DNA from: Gammaproteobacteria bacterium
GTDB lineage: Bacteria; Pseudomonadota; Gammaproteobacteria; Pseudomonadales; Azotimanducaceae
Length of the DNA: 64,000 bases
Assembly (NCBI GenBank): GCA_012269545.1
Contig: JAAXKB010000081.1
Coordinates: 1-64,000 of the forward strand
Reading direction: 5' to 3'
The position numbers and the translations under genes are program-made. The notes below the pieces were generated by a model. The model had not been told where the DNA came from. It was given only the letters and a program-made list of their open reading frames with translations, and searched no databases. Positions 44,509 through 54,296 of this stretch are shown here, in pieces. How positions within the stretch are numbered: the stretch's first letter is position 1; every line of letters begins with the position of its first letter.

Positions 44509-47500
44509 ATGCACAAGTTATTGATCGCCAATCGGGGCGAGATCGCTATTCGCATCGCTCGCGGAGCAGGTGAGTTAGGTATTACCAGTGTTGCCGTGTA
44601 CGCGGAGGATGACGCTCAGTCGGCACATGTCAGGCTCTGTGATGAGGCCATTGCGCTGGACGGACGCGGCGCTTCAGCGTACTTGGACATAGAAGCGATT
44701 GTCTCGCAGGCGGTCGGTGCCGGCTGCGATGCGGTGCATCCCGGTTATGGTTTTTTGAGCGAAAACCCGCTTTTTGCCGAGGCCGTTGAAGCTGCGGGCA
44801 TGGTTTTTGTTGGCCCTACGATCCAGTCATTAAGCGTTTTCGGTGACAAAGCTCAGGCACGCGCCTTAGCGGAAGCGAACGGTGTGCCGGTGCTAGATGG
44901 CCTATCTCAGTCGGTCAGCGAGACCGAAGCCGCGGCATTTTTCTCCCAACATGCAGAGGGTGGTGTGCTGCTCAAGGCGATCGCCGGCGGGGGCGGTCGT
45001 GGTATGCGTATCGTTCGGACTGCACAGGAGTTGCACGACGCCTATGCGCGCTGTGTGTCCGAGGCGACGGCTGCGTTTGGTGATGGTGCTCTGTACGTTG
45101 AACAACTGGTCGATCAAGCCAGACATATCGAGGTTCAGATAGTCGGAGACGGAAGCGGTGCTGTCTGCCATTTGGGCGAGCGCGAATGCAGCGTGCAGCG
45201 TCGTCATCAGAAGCTGATTGAAATAGCTCCGAGCCCCTCGCTGGCTCCGGAAACCCGTCAGCTGCTGTGTGATGATGCGGTCAAGTTAGCCCAAGCCATC
45301 GAATATCGTGGCCTTGGCACCATCGAATTTTTGCTCGACCAGCGCACCGGCAGGCATTACTTCATAGAAGCGAATGCTCGCTTGCAGGTAGAGCACACGG
45401 TGACTGAGGAAGTCACCGGTTTGGATCTGGTGCGAACCCAGCTCAAAATAGCGTCTGGTTTGACGTTGGCGGATCTGAATATGAATCAAGCGTCGGTGCC
45501 CCAAGCCCGCGGCTTTGCCATTCAGCTGAGGGTCAACACAGAAAGCGTTACACCCGATGGTCAGTTCAAACCCACCGGCGGTCGGCTAACCCAGTTTTCC
45601 GTACCTACAGGCCCCGGCTTACGCACCGACACTTATGGTTATCTGGGTTACACGACGAATCCGAACTACGACTCCTTGTTGGCGAAACTGATCTGTTATT
45701 CACCGAGCCCGGATTACCAAGACGCCGTGATCCGCGCCCAGCGGGGACTGAAAGATTTTGCCATTGGCGGTGTTGAAACCAATTTACCCTTGTTGCAGGC
45801 CATTGTTGCCGGTGAGGTATTCCGGCAAAACCAGTTCACCACGCGCTATCTGGACGAGCATCTGACGGCTTTTGCGACGGCATTGAACACCGAGGACAGG
45901 CACAGCGGTCAGGCCGTTCAGCCGGGTGCCCAGGTCGATCCCAGTGATCCGCTGGCGGTATTAGAGCACGGCAAGACTGGGGCTGTTAGCGATGTCAGTA
46001 CCTCGGCGGATGTTGAACTACTGCCCGAACGCATCGGCGATGGTGAAGCTGCCATTGCCGCTCCTATGCAAGGCACCGTAGTGGCATTTGAAGTTCAACC
46101 CGGCGACGAGGTGTATGCCGGCAAGCTCGTGCTGGTGATGGAAGCCATGAAGATGGAGCATGAGGTGCGGTCGGAGCTCAGCGGCGTGGTAGAGCGCCTT
46201 GGTGTTGCCGCCGGTGACACGGTGTTTGAGGGGCATCCGCTCATTGTGTTGCGCAAGCAAGATGTGGCGGTTGCTGTTGAAGACGAATCGGAAGAACTGG
46301 ATCTCGACTACATCCGTCCAGACCTGCAAGAAGTCTTTGATCGCAAAGGCGCAGGACTGGATGAAAACCGCCCGGAAGCGGTGGCCAAACGTTATAAGAC
46401 CGGTCGCCGAACGGCGCGAGAAAACGTGGCTGATTTGTGTGACGACGGGACCTTTGTCGAATACGGGTCTGTCGTTGTGGCCGGTCAACGCCGCCGGCGG
46501 TCTATGGAAGATTTGATTAAGAACACCACGGGAGATGGCATGGTGGCTGGGCTTGGCCAGATCAACGGCGATCTGTTCGCCGAAGACCACAGCCGGGCCA
46601 TGATCATGTCCTATGACTACATGGTGCTGGCTGGCACCCAAGGTATGAAAAATCACGACAAAAAAGATCGTCTGTTCGAGGTTGCTGAGCAATTCAAGCT
46701 GCCGGTGGTGTTATTCGCCGAAGGCGGCGGCGGGCGTCCCGGGGACACAGACGGATCTGGGGTCGCTGGACTGGATTGCTTGGCCTTTACCTACTTCGCT
46801 AAATTGTCTGGTCTGGTGCCAACGATTGGTATCACTACCGGACGCTGCTTTGCGGGCAATGCCGTACTGCTAGGGTGCTGCGATGTGATCATTGCCACCG
46901 AAGGTTCCAATATTGGCATCGGTGGCCCAGCCATGATCGAAGGCGGCGGTTTGGGTGTTTTTACGCCAGACGAAGTAGGGCCAATGGACGTGCAGGTGCC
47001 CAATGGCGTCGTGGATATCGAAGTGGCCGATGAAGCCGAAGCGGTGGTTCGGGCAAAACAATATCTGTCCTATTTTCAAGGCCCGGTTGATACATGGGAA
47101 GCGCCCGATCCCCGAGAGCTTCGATTCGTGGTGCCGGAGAATCGTTTACGGTACTACGACATGCGCAAGGTGATTGAGGGGATTGCCGATGTGGGTTCCG
47201 TGTTGGAGCTTCGTCCTCAATGGGGGATTGGCATTATTACGGCCTTCATTCGCGTCGAAGGTCGACCCATGGGATTAATCGCCAACAACCCTGCGCATTT
47301 GTCCGGAGCAATTGACGCGCCCGGTGCTGACAAAGGCACGCGTTTTATGCAGCTGTGTGACGCCTTCGATATCCCCATTGTGTCCTTATGCGACTGTCCG
47401 GGGATTATGGTGGGCCCGGAAATCGAAAAAACTGCCGTGGTACGACATGCCGCCCGCATGTTTGTGACCAGCGCCAATATTGACGTACCGCTGATGACGA

Positions 47501-47868
47501 TTGTTACTCGAAAGGGCTATGGTCTGGGTGCTCAGGCGATGGCCGGGGGTGGTTTCAAGTCCACCCTGTTCACAGTCACTTGGCCCACAGGCGAATTTGG
47601 CGGTATGGGTTTGGAAGGAGCCGTGAAGCTGGGCTATCGCAAGGAACTGCAAGCCATAGAAGATCCTGCAGAGCGTGCGGTGGCCTATGAAAAAATGGTC
47701 GCTGATATGTACAAGCGCGGTAAGGCCGTGAATATGGCGTCGCACTTCGAGCTGGACGATGTTATTGACCCCGCAGAAACCCGGCACTGGATTGTTCGGG
47801 GCCTAAAGTCGGTGCCTGCAAAACCAGCACGCGAGGGTAAAAAACGCCCCAACGTGGATACGTGGTAG
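44509..47868 (+). CDS. Single-chain acyl-CoA carboxylase (biotin carboxylase-BCCP-carboxyltransferase)
   Basis: 1119 residues joining what are usually two or more subunits. Order: biotin carboxylase (1-~450; LLIANRGEIAIRIARG, ATP loop AGGGGRGMRIV, catalytic RLQVEHTVTE), a linker, the biotinyl domain with Lys548 in EAMKMEHE, and a carboxyltransferase half (~600-1119; SYDYMVLAGTQGMKNH, CDCPGIMVGPEIE, GGGFKSTLFTVTWPTGE). This matches the single-chain long-chain acyl-CoA carboxylase architecture known in some actinobacteria and gammaproteobacteria. GGGGAG precedes the ATG. The downstream 2Fe-2S gene is 135 bp away. The acyl-CoA preference cannot be read from sequence. Confidence 0.94.
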   Translation: MHKLLIANRGEIAIRIARGAGELGITSVAVYAEDDAQSAHVRLCDEAIALDGRGASAYLDIEAIVSQAVGAGCDAVHPGYGFLSENPLFAEAVEAAGMVFVGPTIQSLSVFGDKAQARALAEANGVPVLDGLSQSVSETEAAAFFSQHAEGGVLLKAIAGGGGRGMRIVRTAQELHDAYARCVSEATAAFGDGALYVEQLVDQARHIEVQIVGDGSGAVCHLGERECSVQRRHQKLIEIAPSPSLAPETRQLLCDDAVKLAQAIEYRGLGTIEFLLDQRTGRHYFIEANARLQVEHTVTEEVTGLDLVRTQLKIASGLTLADLNMNQASVPQARGFAIQLRVNTESVTPDGQFKPTGGRLTQFSVPTGPGLRTDTYGYLGYTTNPNYDSLLAKLICYSPSPDYQDAVIRAQRGLKDFAIGGVETNLPLLQAIVAGEVFRQNQFTTRYLDEHLTAFATALNTEDRHSGQAVQPGAQVDPSDPLAVLEHGKTGAVSDVSTSADVELLPERIGDGEAAIAAPMQGTVVAFEVQPGDEVYAGKLVLVMEAMKMEHEVRSELSGVVERLGVAAGDTVFEGHPLIVLRKQDVAVAVEDESEELDLDYIRPDLQEVFDRKGAGLDENRPEAVAKRYKTGRRTARENVADLCDDGTFVEYGSVVVAGQRRRRSMEDLIKNTTGDGMVAGLGQINGDLFAEDHSRAMIMSYDYMVLAGTQGMKNHDKKDRLFEVAEQFKLPVVLFAEGGGGRPGDTDGSGVAGLDCLAFTYFAKLSGLVPTIGITTGRCFAGNAVLLGCCDVIIATEGSNIGIGGPAMIEGGGLGVFTPDEVGPMDVQVPNGVVDIEVADEAEAVVRAKQYLSYFQGPVDTWEAPDPRELRFVVPENRLRYYDMRKVIEGIADVGSVLELRPQWGIGIITAFIRVEGRPMGLIANNPAHLSGAIDAPGADKGTRFMQLCDAFDIPIVSLCDCPGIMVGPEIEKTAVVRHAARMFVTSANIDVPLMTIVTRKGYGLGAQAMAGGGFKSTLFTVTWPTGEFGGMGLEGAVKLGYRKELQAIEDPAERAVAYEKMVADMYKRGKAVNMASHFELDDVIDPAETRHWIVRGLKSVPAKPAREGKKRPNVDTW

Positions 47869-48003
47869 CTAACCCGGGTGGGGCAGTTGCAAAAGTCGGG
47901 CGGCGCGCTAAGCTCGCTGGTTGGTCACGCTTTATGATTAGTCGGCGCGCAAGCGGCGCAGGTTAGCGCGAGAAAGCAGAACAGAAAGAATAGGAAGATC
48001 AGT

Positions 48004-48516
48004 ATGATTACGTTCCGTATAAACGGTGCTGAACGGAGTTTGGATGTGGATCCCACCATGCCATTGTTGTGGGCCATCCGCGAAAATTTAGGTATGACCG
48101 GTACAAAGTTCGGCTGCGGTCAGGCCCAATGCGGTGCCTGCACCGTGCACTTGAACGGCGCGGCAATACGCTCCTGCGTGACTCCGGTTGCCGCAGCCCA
48201 AGGGGCCGAAGTGACAACCATTGAAGGCTTGGCTTCTGCAGAAGGCGAACTTCACCCGTTGCAGCAGGCATGGATTGACGAACAGGCCCCGCAGTGTGGT
48301 TACTGTCAGTCTGGTCAAATCATGTCAGCGGCAGCCTTGCTGGCAACCAACCCAAACCCAGACGATGCGGCCATTGACGCGGCGATGTCTGGGAACATTT
48401 GCCGTTGTGGTATGTATCAGCGTATTCGTAAATCGATCAAGCGGGCAGCGGGCGCTGAGGCCGTAGTCGGCGTGTTCGATCCCCAAGCAGTGACCGAGGA
48501 GGTGAAGCATGTCTGA
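48004..48516 (+). CDS. (2Fe-2S)-binding subunit of a molybdenum hydroxylase (IorA-like)
   Basis: 170 residues with two 2Fe-2S clusters: Cys38, 43, 46, 58 (plant-type) and Cys98, 101, 133, 135. This is the small subunit of xanthine-oxidase-family enzymes. It moves electrons from the molybdenum centre. AGGAAG precedes the ATG and the gene overlaps the large subunit by 8 bp. No FAD subunit is adjacent, which points to an isoquinoline 1-oxidoreductase/aldehyde-oxidase two-subunit type that donates to an external cytochrome. Confidence 0.93.
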   Translation: MITFRINGAERSLDVDPTMPLLWAIRENLGMTGTKFGCGQAQCGACTVHLNGAAIRSCVTPVAAAQGAEVTTIEGLASAEGELHPLQQAWIDEQAPQCGYCQSGQIMSAAALLATNPNPDDAAIDAAMSGNICRCGMYQRIRKSIKRAAGAEAVVGVFDPQAVTEEVKHV

Positions 48517-50791
48517 GCAAGTACAAGAAAACACTCAGGCGACCGCGAAACCGTCAGGCTTGGCTAAATGGACGCGGCGAGGGTTTATTTCTGCGGGTGC
48601 GCTTGCTGGCGGTGGACTGATTATCGGTGTCGCGCTGCGTCGCGGCGATCGCCGCGATCAGGTGGCAGATCTGGTATCCGAAGAAGGGGATACGCTACTA
48701 AGTATGTGGGTGAAGATCGACGAAGCCGGCAAAATTACGGCTATCGTGCCTCACAGTGAAATGGGTCAGGGCGCGCAAACGGTGCTGACGCAAATGCTGG
48801 CCGATGAAATGGACGCGAACTGGGCAGATGTGAGCTTTGTCGAAGCGCCTGCCGAAGACGAATACGCCAACGGTCCTCTTGGCAAGGGATATCTGTTGGC
48901 TGGCGCTGAGATACCTGCCGCCTTGATGGCGACTGTAGACGGTGCAATGCATCAAGCTGCAAAGGCACTGGTGCAACAAATCACCGGCGGTAGCTTGAGC
49001 ATTCGAGCGACTGGTGTCGCCGGCATGCGCGTGGCAGGCGCTGCGGCGCGGGAAATGATGATTAAGGCTGCGGCGGGTACCTGGCAGGTACCCGAATCAG
49101 AATTGACGACGGCAAACAGCACGGTGATGCACAAGGCATCCAATCGCGCTGCAAGCTACGCCGAGCTGGCGAGCGCAGCAGCGAAATTTGAGCCCTCGAA
49201 TAAGCCATCCTTGAAAGATCCCGAGCAATTTACGCTGATGGGTACGGACCTACCGCGACACGACATTCCCTCTAAGGTCACCGGGGAAGCGATGTTTGGC
49301 ATGGACGCTCAGGTGCCCGGGATGCACTACGCGGCTATCCGCCAAGCGCCGGTGTTCGGTGCCAAGGTCAAGTCTTTTGATGCGACGAAAGCCAAGGCGC
49401 AACCTGGAGTGACTCACGTGGTTGATTTGGGTGATGCCGTTGCCGTAGTAGCTACCGGATATTGGACCGCCGAACGAGCGGCCAATGCCGTGGATATCAA
49501 GTGGACGGCAACGGAAAACGACACCGTTAATAGTGAATCGATTCGGCAGCAGTTTCGTGCGGATTTGGCCCAGGCCCAAGCCGACGGAACCAGCAGTGCC
49601 GATGTTGAGGCCGGTGATGTGAGCGGAGCTTTCGCTGCCGCGGCGCAGGTCATCGAAGCGACCTACGAAGTGCCCTTCTTGGCCCATTCCTGTATGGAAC
49701 CGATGAATGCAACGGCGCGTTTTGCGAACGGTCAGTGCGAAGTTTGGACTGGAACGCAGAACCCGCTGGGTGCACGATATGAGATCGCGGCAGCTCTGGA
49801 GATGGATCCGGCAGATGTTGCCCTGCATCAACATTTCATGGGTGGTGGCTTTGGTCGTCGAGCAATGCATGATGCGTCGATTCAGGCTGCTCGCATCGCC
49901 AAAGACACCGGTGTGCCGGTGAAACTCATTTGGTCCCGTGCGGAAGACATACAGCACGACTTTTATCGACCCAGCGTGGCATCACAATTCCGCGCGGCCA
50001 TAGGTAGCGACGGTCAGGTATTGGCTTGGGACAACATCTACAGCGAAAAACATGAACCCGTTGAGGCGCCGGTGATTCCCTACGATGTAGCGGCCCAGCA
50101 CATCCACTACACGAACAGCTCAACTCATGTGCCGTTTGGCGCATGGCGCAGCGTTGACCATTCGCAACACGGATTCTTCACAGAAGCATTCTTTGATGAA
50201 GTCGCTGAAGCTGCGGGTAAGGATCCATACCTGCTGCGTCGAGAATTGCTCGCGAACAAGCCTCGTCACCGCAAGCTACTGGATCTGGCAGCTGAAAAGG
50301 CAGGCTGGAATCAGCCCGTTGCCGAAGGTCACGGTCGCGGCATTTCCTTACAGGAGTCCTTTGGTACGTTGGTGGCTCAGGTGGTAGAGGTGAGAGTTGA
50401 TCAGGGCAATGTGTCGGTTGATCGGGTAGTGCTGGCAGTCGATCCGGGTTTTGCGGTATCACCAGACGGTCTAGCAGCGCAAATGGAATCCGGTGTGATC
50501 TATGGGCTGAGCGCGGCCATGTACGGTGAGATCAATATTGAGGCTGGTCGTGTCGCCCAAAATGCCTTCGACAATTATCCCGCAGTGCGGATGCAAGACG
50601 CGCCCTTGATTGAAACCCATATCGTGAACAGCGGCGAAGCGTGGGGTGGTGCGGGTGAGCCGGGTACGCCGGGTATCGCCCCTGCTCTGGCGAATGCGAT
50701 ATATCAAGCAACGGGGACTCGCGTTCGGCAGTTGCCGGTATCGCGTTATGACTTCAATTATCGGGTGAATGAGCCGGAAGAACTGATCTAG
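48509..50791 (+). CDS. Molybdopterin-binding subunit of xanthine-dehydrogenase-family enzyme (IorB-like), Tat-exported
   Basis: 760 residues with a twin-arginine signal (Arg23-Arg24 in [10 protein letters not shown], hydrophobic to residue ~43), so the enzyme is periplasmic. Mo-bis-MGD/MCD contacts: [45 protein letters not shown], and [22 protein letters not shown] near the C-terminus. The Glu of [10 protein letters not shown] is the catalytic base of this family. The small subunit lacks its own signal and would hitch-hike. Likely oxidises an aldehyde or N-heterocycle; substrate unknown. Confidence 0.92.
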   Translation: MSEQVQENTQATAKPSGLAKWTRRGFISAGALAGGGLIIGVALRRGDRRDQVADLVSEEGDTLLSMWVKIDEAGKITAIVPHSEMGQGAQTVLTQMLADEMDANWADVSFVEAPAEDEYANGPLGKGYLLAGAEIPAALMATVDGAMHQAAKALVQQITGGSLSIRATGVAGMRVAGAAAREMMIKAAAGTWQVPESELTTANSTVMHKASNRAASYAELASAAAKFEPSNKPSLKDPEQFTLMGTDLPRHDIPSKVTGEAMFGMDAQVPGMHYAAIRQAPVFGAKVKSFDATKAKAQPGVTHVVDLGDAVAVVATGYWTAERAANAVDIKWTATENDTVNSESIRQQFRADLAQAQADGTSSADVEAGDVSGAFAAAAQVIEATYEVPFLAHSCMEPMNATARFANGQCEVWTGTQNPLGARYEIAAALEMDPADVALHQHFMGGGFGRRAMHDASIQAARIAKDTGVPVKLIWSRAEDIQHDFYRPSVASQFRAAIGSDGQVLAWDNIYSEKHEPVEAPVIPYDVAAQHIHYTNSSTHVPFGAWRSVDHSQHGFFTEAFFDEVAEAAGKDPYLLRRELLANKPRHRKLLDLAAEKAGWNQPVAEGHGRGISLQESFGTLVAQVVEVRVDQGNVSVDRVVLAVDPGFAVSPDGLAAQMESGVIYGLSAAMYGEINIEAGRVAQNAFDNYPAVRMQDAPLIETHIVNSGEAWGGAGEPGTPGIAPALANAIYQATGTRVRQLPVSRYDFNYRVNEPEELI

Positions 50792-50808
50792 GACGCGGCT
50801 CTTGCGCA

Positions 50809-50833
50809 AAAAGCCAGGACAAACTTGGCTTTT
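50809..50833. terminator. Bidirectional intrinsic terminator
   Basis: AAAAGCCA (50809-50816) pairs with TGGCTTTT (50826-50833), giving an 8-bp stem ending in T4 on both strands. It lies 18 nt past the + strand molybdopterin-subunit stop and about 28 nt past the end of the - strand saccharopine-dehydrogenase-like gene. Confidence 0.65.
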
Positions 50834-50860
50834 GGGTGCGCTGCGGACTGTCCGTCGCGT

Positions 50861-52066
50861 CTAGCCTTCGGTAACCTCAAAGGTCACACCAGCGCTTTGC
50901 GGCAGGCGTTGCAGTAGCGCGTCTCCCATAGCTGAAGCCGGCGTCCAAAAGCCGCCGCCGACCGGAAGGTCGTCTTGGGCCAGTGCCAAGGCGCTTTCCG
51001 CGATCATTTTGGATGTGGAGCCATAGCCCGGATCTTTGTCGCCCTTCACGCGAACGCGCACATTTTTGTTGGGGTCAGTTGGGTGCTGGCCGAACAACTC
51101 AATATCGTAATAGCCGTTGTTGATAGCTTCTTCGGTAGGACCTTCGCCTGGCTTGGGCAAAAATCGCTGCAGTAGCTTTCGGGTCGGGCCAAGGCTGGCC
51201 ATTCCGGCAAAAACACCGCTGCCAATGCCGACGCCGGTTGCGCCAAGGAAACCCTTGGCTCCCTTGCCTGTTGGAGTGGCCTCGTTGTATTGAAACTCGC
51301 TACCGTACATGCCGTTAAGCAATTCTGCGCTGCGCCGCACAACGCGAGTGTTCACGCCGGCCATGACAAAGGGGCCGACCCATGCGTCAAAATCCTCATC
51401 GAAGTACGCGCTCATTCGATCGGGTCCGTCCAGACCTCGCAGGGTGTCGTTGAGTACATAAGGGTCAGCCAGACGCTTGAAAATGTCTTTGTCTTCCTTG
51501 GCTGACTCCATCATCGCCATCATGCTGTCGATGGTGCCGCCACTGAATCCGCCGCTGAACGCCATAGGCCGGTATTTGATTTGCTTCGCGGGGACACCAT
51601 GAGTCGCCAACATATGCTTTTGTAAGAAGTAGACGCCCAGATCTGAAGGGATGCTGTCGAAACCGCAGGTGTGCACGATGCGAGCGCCCGAGGCCTTCGC
51701 GGTTTCCTGATGTGCGGTGATCATGTCCCGCATCCAATGCACTTCGCCGGTTAGATCGCAGTAGTGAGTGCCGTGCTCAGCGCACGCCGCTACCAGACTG
51801 GAGCCATAGCGCGCGTACGGACCCACCGTGGTCAATATGACGCGAGCTTTCTGCGCCAGCGCGTGAATGGAAGCATCGTCGTTGCTGTCGGCTTGCACGA
51901 CGGGGATGTCCCTGCCGCCGAGCACCTGCATGACCTTATCGATATTGCGACCGGCTACAGCCCATTTGATATTGCTAGCGGCGGGTTGCGAGGCCATATA
52001 GTCCACAACCAGCTTGCCGGTAAAGCCGCTCGCTCCCCAAACAACTATGTCGTACTCGCGTTCCAT
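50861..52066 (-). CDS. Saccharopine dehydrogenase-like / trans-acting enoyl reductase family protein
   Basis: 401 residues with an N-terminal NAD(P) Rossmann motif (IVVWGASGFTGKLV) and TTVGPYARYGSSLV, CDLTGEVHWMRDM, THTCGFDSIPSDLG, which are hallmarks of the Rv2449c/TER-type branch. Members reduce enoyl or other intermediates in lipid-linked pathways. The start is ATG 52066 (AGGAGG 5 nt upstream) in a run GTG-ATG-ATG. The C-terminus (GGGFWTPASAMGDALLQRL) matches the family. Substrate unknown. A strong terminator separates it from the upstream redoxin gene. Confidence 0.88.
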   Translation of the reverse strand: MEREYDIVVWGASGFTGKLVVDYMASQPAASNIKWAVAGRNIDKVMQVLGGRDIPVVQADSNDDASIHALAQKARVILTTVGPYARYGSSLVAACAEHGTHYCDLTGEVHWMRDMITAHQETAKASGARIVHTCGFDSIPSDLGVYFLQKHMLATHGVPAKQIKYRPMAFSGGFSGGTIDSMMAMMESAKEDKDIFKRLADPYVLNDTLRGLDGPDRMSAYFDEDFDAWVGPFVMAGVNTRVVRRSAELLNGMYGSEFQYNEATPTGKGAKGFLGATGVGIGSGVFAGMASLGPTRKLLQRFLPKPGEGPTEEAINNGYYDIELFGQHPTDPNKNVRVRVKGDKDPGYGSTSKMIAESALALAQDDLPVGGGFWTPASAMGDALLQRLPQSAGVTFEVTEG

Positions 52067-52123
52067 CATCACCTCCTGCAGTTTTGCTTAAGGACACTGC
52101 CACTGTGGTTGTGGGTAACATAA

Positions 52124-52149
52124 AAAACCCCTGACGCTGCAGGGGTTTT
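52124..52149 (-). terminator. Strong intrinsic terminator
   Basis: AAAACCCCTG (52124-52133) and CAGGGGTTTT (52140-52149) form a 10-bp stem with a 6-nt loop, preceded by six A on the + strand, which is a T6 tract on the - strand. It ends the redoxin-fusion transcript at 52169; it can also act on + strand transcription. Confidence 0.82.
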
Positions 52150-52168
52150 ATGCGGTCAGTTCGCCGCT

Positions 52169-54133
52169 TTATTCGCCGCCTGCTCCCGAGCCTGACTCAG
52201 CGTCTCGGGCTTCGCGGCTGCGTTTGCTCATGCTGTACAGTTCGTTGATATCAAGGCCGCCGTCAGCGTTGGTATCTACCATGTTGAAGCCCTGAACCAA
52301 TCGCCGTTTGAGGCGGTCGGGCAGTTCTTGCCAGCTCAGCTTGCCGTCCATGTCTTTGTCCATGAAGCCGACCATTTGAGTGGTATCTGCCAGTTCCTTG
52401 TTCAGAATTGGCGCTTCAGAGGTTTCATCAACGAGGGTATAGCTGAATGCGCCGTAAAGCATTTCGTCCCAGCTTTGTAATCCCCAAGGCACCGTGCGCG
52501 CCGGGTCAGGGTTGCCCGGATTGGCGGTTGAGTTGTCATACCAAGTGGTATGGATCAGCTTACTGCCGGGTTCGATGCGTTTTGGCTCTACGAAGGTATA
52601 CGTGCGCTGCCAATTGAAATCATAGTTTGGTACTGACAAGACGGTTTCACGACTGCCGTCGGGCCCCTGCAGTTCGAATTTGGAAGCGACGCCGCGGTAG
52701 TGAGAGTGAGGCACTAAGTCGTGCAGCAGGGCGGGCTTATCGAAGGCGTAGTAGGCTACTTCGGCATGCCGCGCCGTGTGAGGAGGAATCTCAATGGAGG
52801 GGTCTAACACAACGCTTTGTCGGTAAAAGTTACCGGGTTGTTTGTCGTGGAAATACAGTCCGATGCGTGACGAGTCGGTAACCTCTCGACCCACCGGCGT
52901 GTAATGCAGTTGGAAGGTGAATTCGCCACCCGGAGCAATGTAGACACCGGTGTCCTGCGGAAATATGTTGGACTCGTTGCCCGGTGCGTAGCCAATCAGG
53001 TAGTTGTCGAATACGCCGGAATCACGCTTGGCTTGCGCCGTGGTGGCGTCGATCGAGCCTGCGAGAATGTGGTGGACCACTTCGCGATTGCCTGGAATTA
53101 CTGTGGCGGCCTTAACCCAAACTCCTTGGTCTAACGGGTTGGCCAGCCGGGGAAATTTGTAGTCGACTACGCCACTGGCGGGAATGTCGTAAGTCGGAAG
53201 GTCGAGAATCAAATCTGGTTCCCCCAGCGGCCATTCCGGCTGGCTGATCATGAGATTTTTAAGCGGATCTTCCCCGGCGCCTCGGGGCGCGCCAGCTTCG
53301 ATCCAGTGTACCAACGTCTGGGCTTGCTCAACGCTGAGGGACTTATCGTTTTTCCATGCCCCAATGTGTGGATCGGCGTGCCAGGGTGGCATGCGCTTAG
53401 TGCGAATCACCTCGCGCATCATTGGTGCGAAACCTCTGACCATTTCGTAGCTGGACATCGACCACGGGCCGATGCCTCCTTCGGTATGACATACCACGCA
53501 CTTCTCCTGCAGCAGGGGCGCGATGGTGTCGGTGTAGCTAATCTTTGCGTGATCTTCGTTACGCTGGGCAAAGTTAATGAGACAGCCCATCGTGTCTCGG
53601 TTGGCGACGTCGATGGGCTCGCCCGCAAGCACATTCGCGATAGCGTCGGCTGCAAAGTGGTTCGACGCTTGGGCTTTCTGGCGCTCGTAAACCTGACGAT
53701 CGTTAATCGGTCCCCGGTAGACGATGTTCCATGTTTTGGGGTCGATGATCAGAACTTCTGCGGTCCGTATCAGATTCAGCGATTCCCCGATCAGTTGGCT
53801 TTCGTCATGCAAAATCGGCATGTCGATACCGTACTTTTCAGCTTCCGCGAGAATCGTGCTGCGCTGGTCCTGCAGGTTCGAGTTCAGCATCAAGAAGTGC
53901 ACGCCCTGATCTGCGTATTGGTCGCGCAGAGCTTTGTAGTCGGTTAGCGCGTTGCGGACAATCGGGCAGCCGTTGCCCTGAATCATGACAACGATGGCCG
54001 ATTTGTCCTTGTGGTAATACAGATTGTGCGCATCACCGTGCTGATCCAACAGTACGAAATTGTCGATGCGCTCTGCTTGCGCGGAGAAGGCAAGTAACAG
54101 ACCGGTCATTAAAGCGGTAATTCGTATCATCAT
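52169..54133 (-). CDS. Exported redoxin-cytochrome c-copper monooxygenase-EF-hand fusion protein
   Basis: 654 residues with signal peptide (MMIRITALMTGLLLAFSAQA). (1) Redoxin fold about 22-170 with Cys56 in GNGCPIVRN. (2) Cytochrome c-type region with heme motif CVVCH at 212-216. (3) A copper type II ascorbate-dependent monooxygenase-like (PHM/DBH) domain with the Cu ligands in order: His354-His355, His410, His476-x-His478 and Met558 (SWDEMLYG). (4) Two EF-hands, DKDMDGKLSWQE (592-603) and DTNADGGLDINE (620-631). Start taken at MMIRIT; the upstream frame has no site. A periplasmic copper/heme oxidoreductase is likely; substrate unknown. Ends in a strong terminator. Confidence 0.85.
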   Translation of the reverse strand: MMIRITALMTGLLLAFSAQAERIDNFVLLDQHGDAHNLYYHKDKSAIVVMIQGNGCPIVRNALTDYKALRDQYADQGVHFLMLNSNLQDQRSTILAEAEKYGIDMPILHDESQLIGESLNLIRTAEVLIIDPKTWNIVYRGPINDRQVYERQKAQASNHFAADAIANVLAGEPIDVANRDTMGCLINFAQRNEDHAKISYTDTIAPLLQEKCVVCHTEGGIGPWSMSSYEMVRGFAPMMREVIRTKRMPPWHADPHIGAWKNDKSLSVEQAQTLVHWIEAGAPRGAGEDPLKNLMISQPEWPLGEPDLILDLPTYDIPASGVVDYKFPRLANPLDQGVWVKAATVIPGNREVVHHILAGSIDATTAQAKRDSGVFDNYLIGYAPGNESNIFPQDTGVYIAPGGEFTFQLHYTPVGREVTDSSRIGLYFHDKQPGNFYRQSVVLDPSIEIPPHTARHAEVAYYAFDKPALLHDLVPHSHYRGVASKFELQGPDGSRETVLSVPNYDFNWQRTYTFVEPKRIEPGSKLIHTTWYDNSTANPGNPDPARTVPWGLQSWDEMLYGAFSYTLVDETSEAPILNKELADTTQMVGFMDKDMDGKLSWQELPDRLKRRLVQGFNMVDTNADGGLDINELYSMSKRSREARDAESGSGAGGE

Positions 54134-54296
54134 GAACCCCGGGTAAATGTATAGATTGCGCATAATACGGAAGTAAGGCGTGACCTCAAGTGAAGCAGCA
54201 AACATAACTTGGCATTGCACAGGCGTATTTTCATGACACATTTTTCAGGCATAAGGCTATGATCTCCCCCAGTGAGTTCATATTTGGAGAGGTGAT

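Noticed and set aside
47869-48003. Possible small gene or RNA between the carboxylase and the 2Fe-2S gene
   Set aside because: 135 bp with no open frame of note, no terminator-like hairpin and no clear promoter pair.
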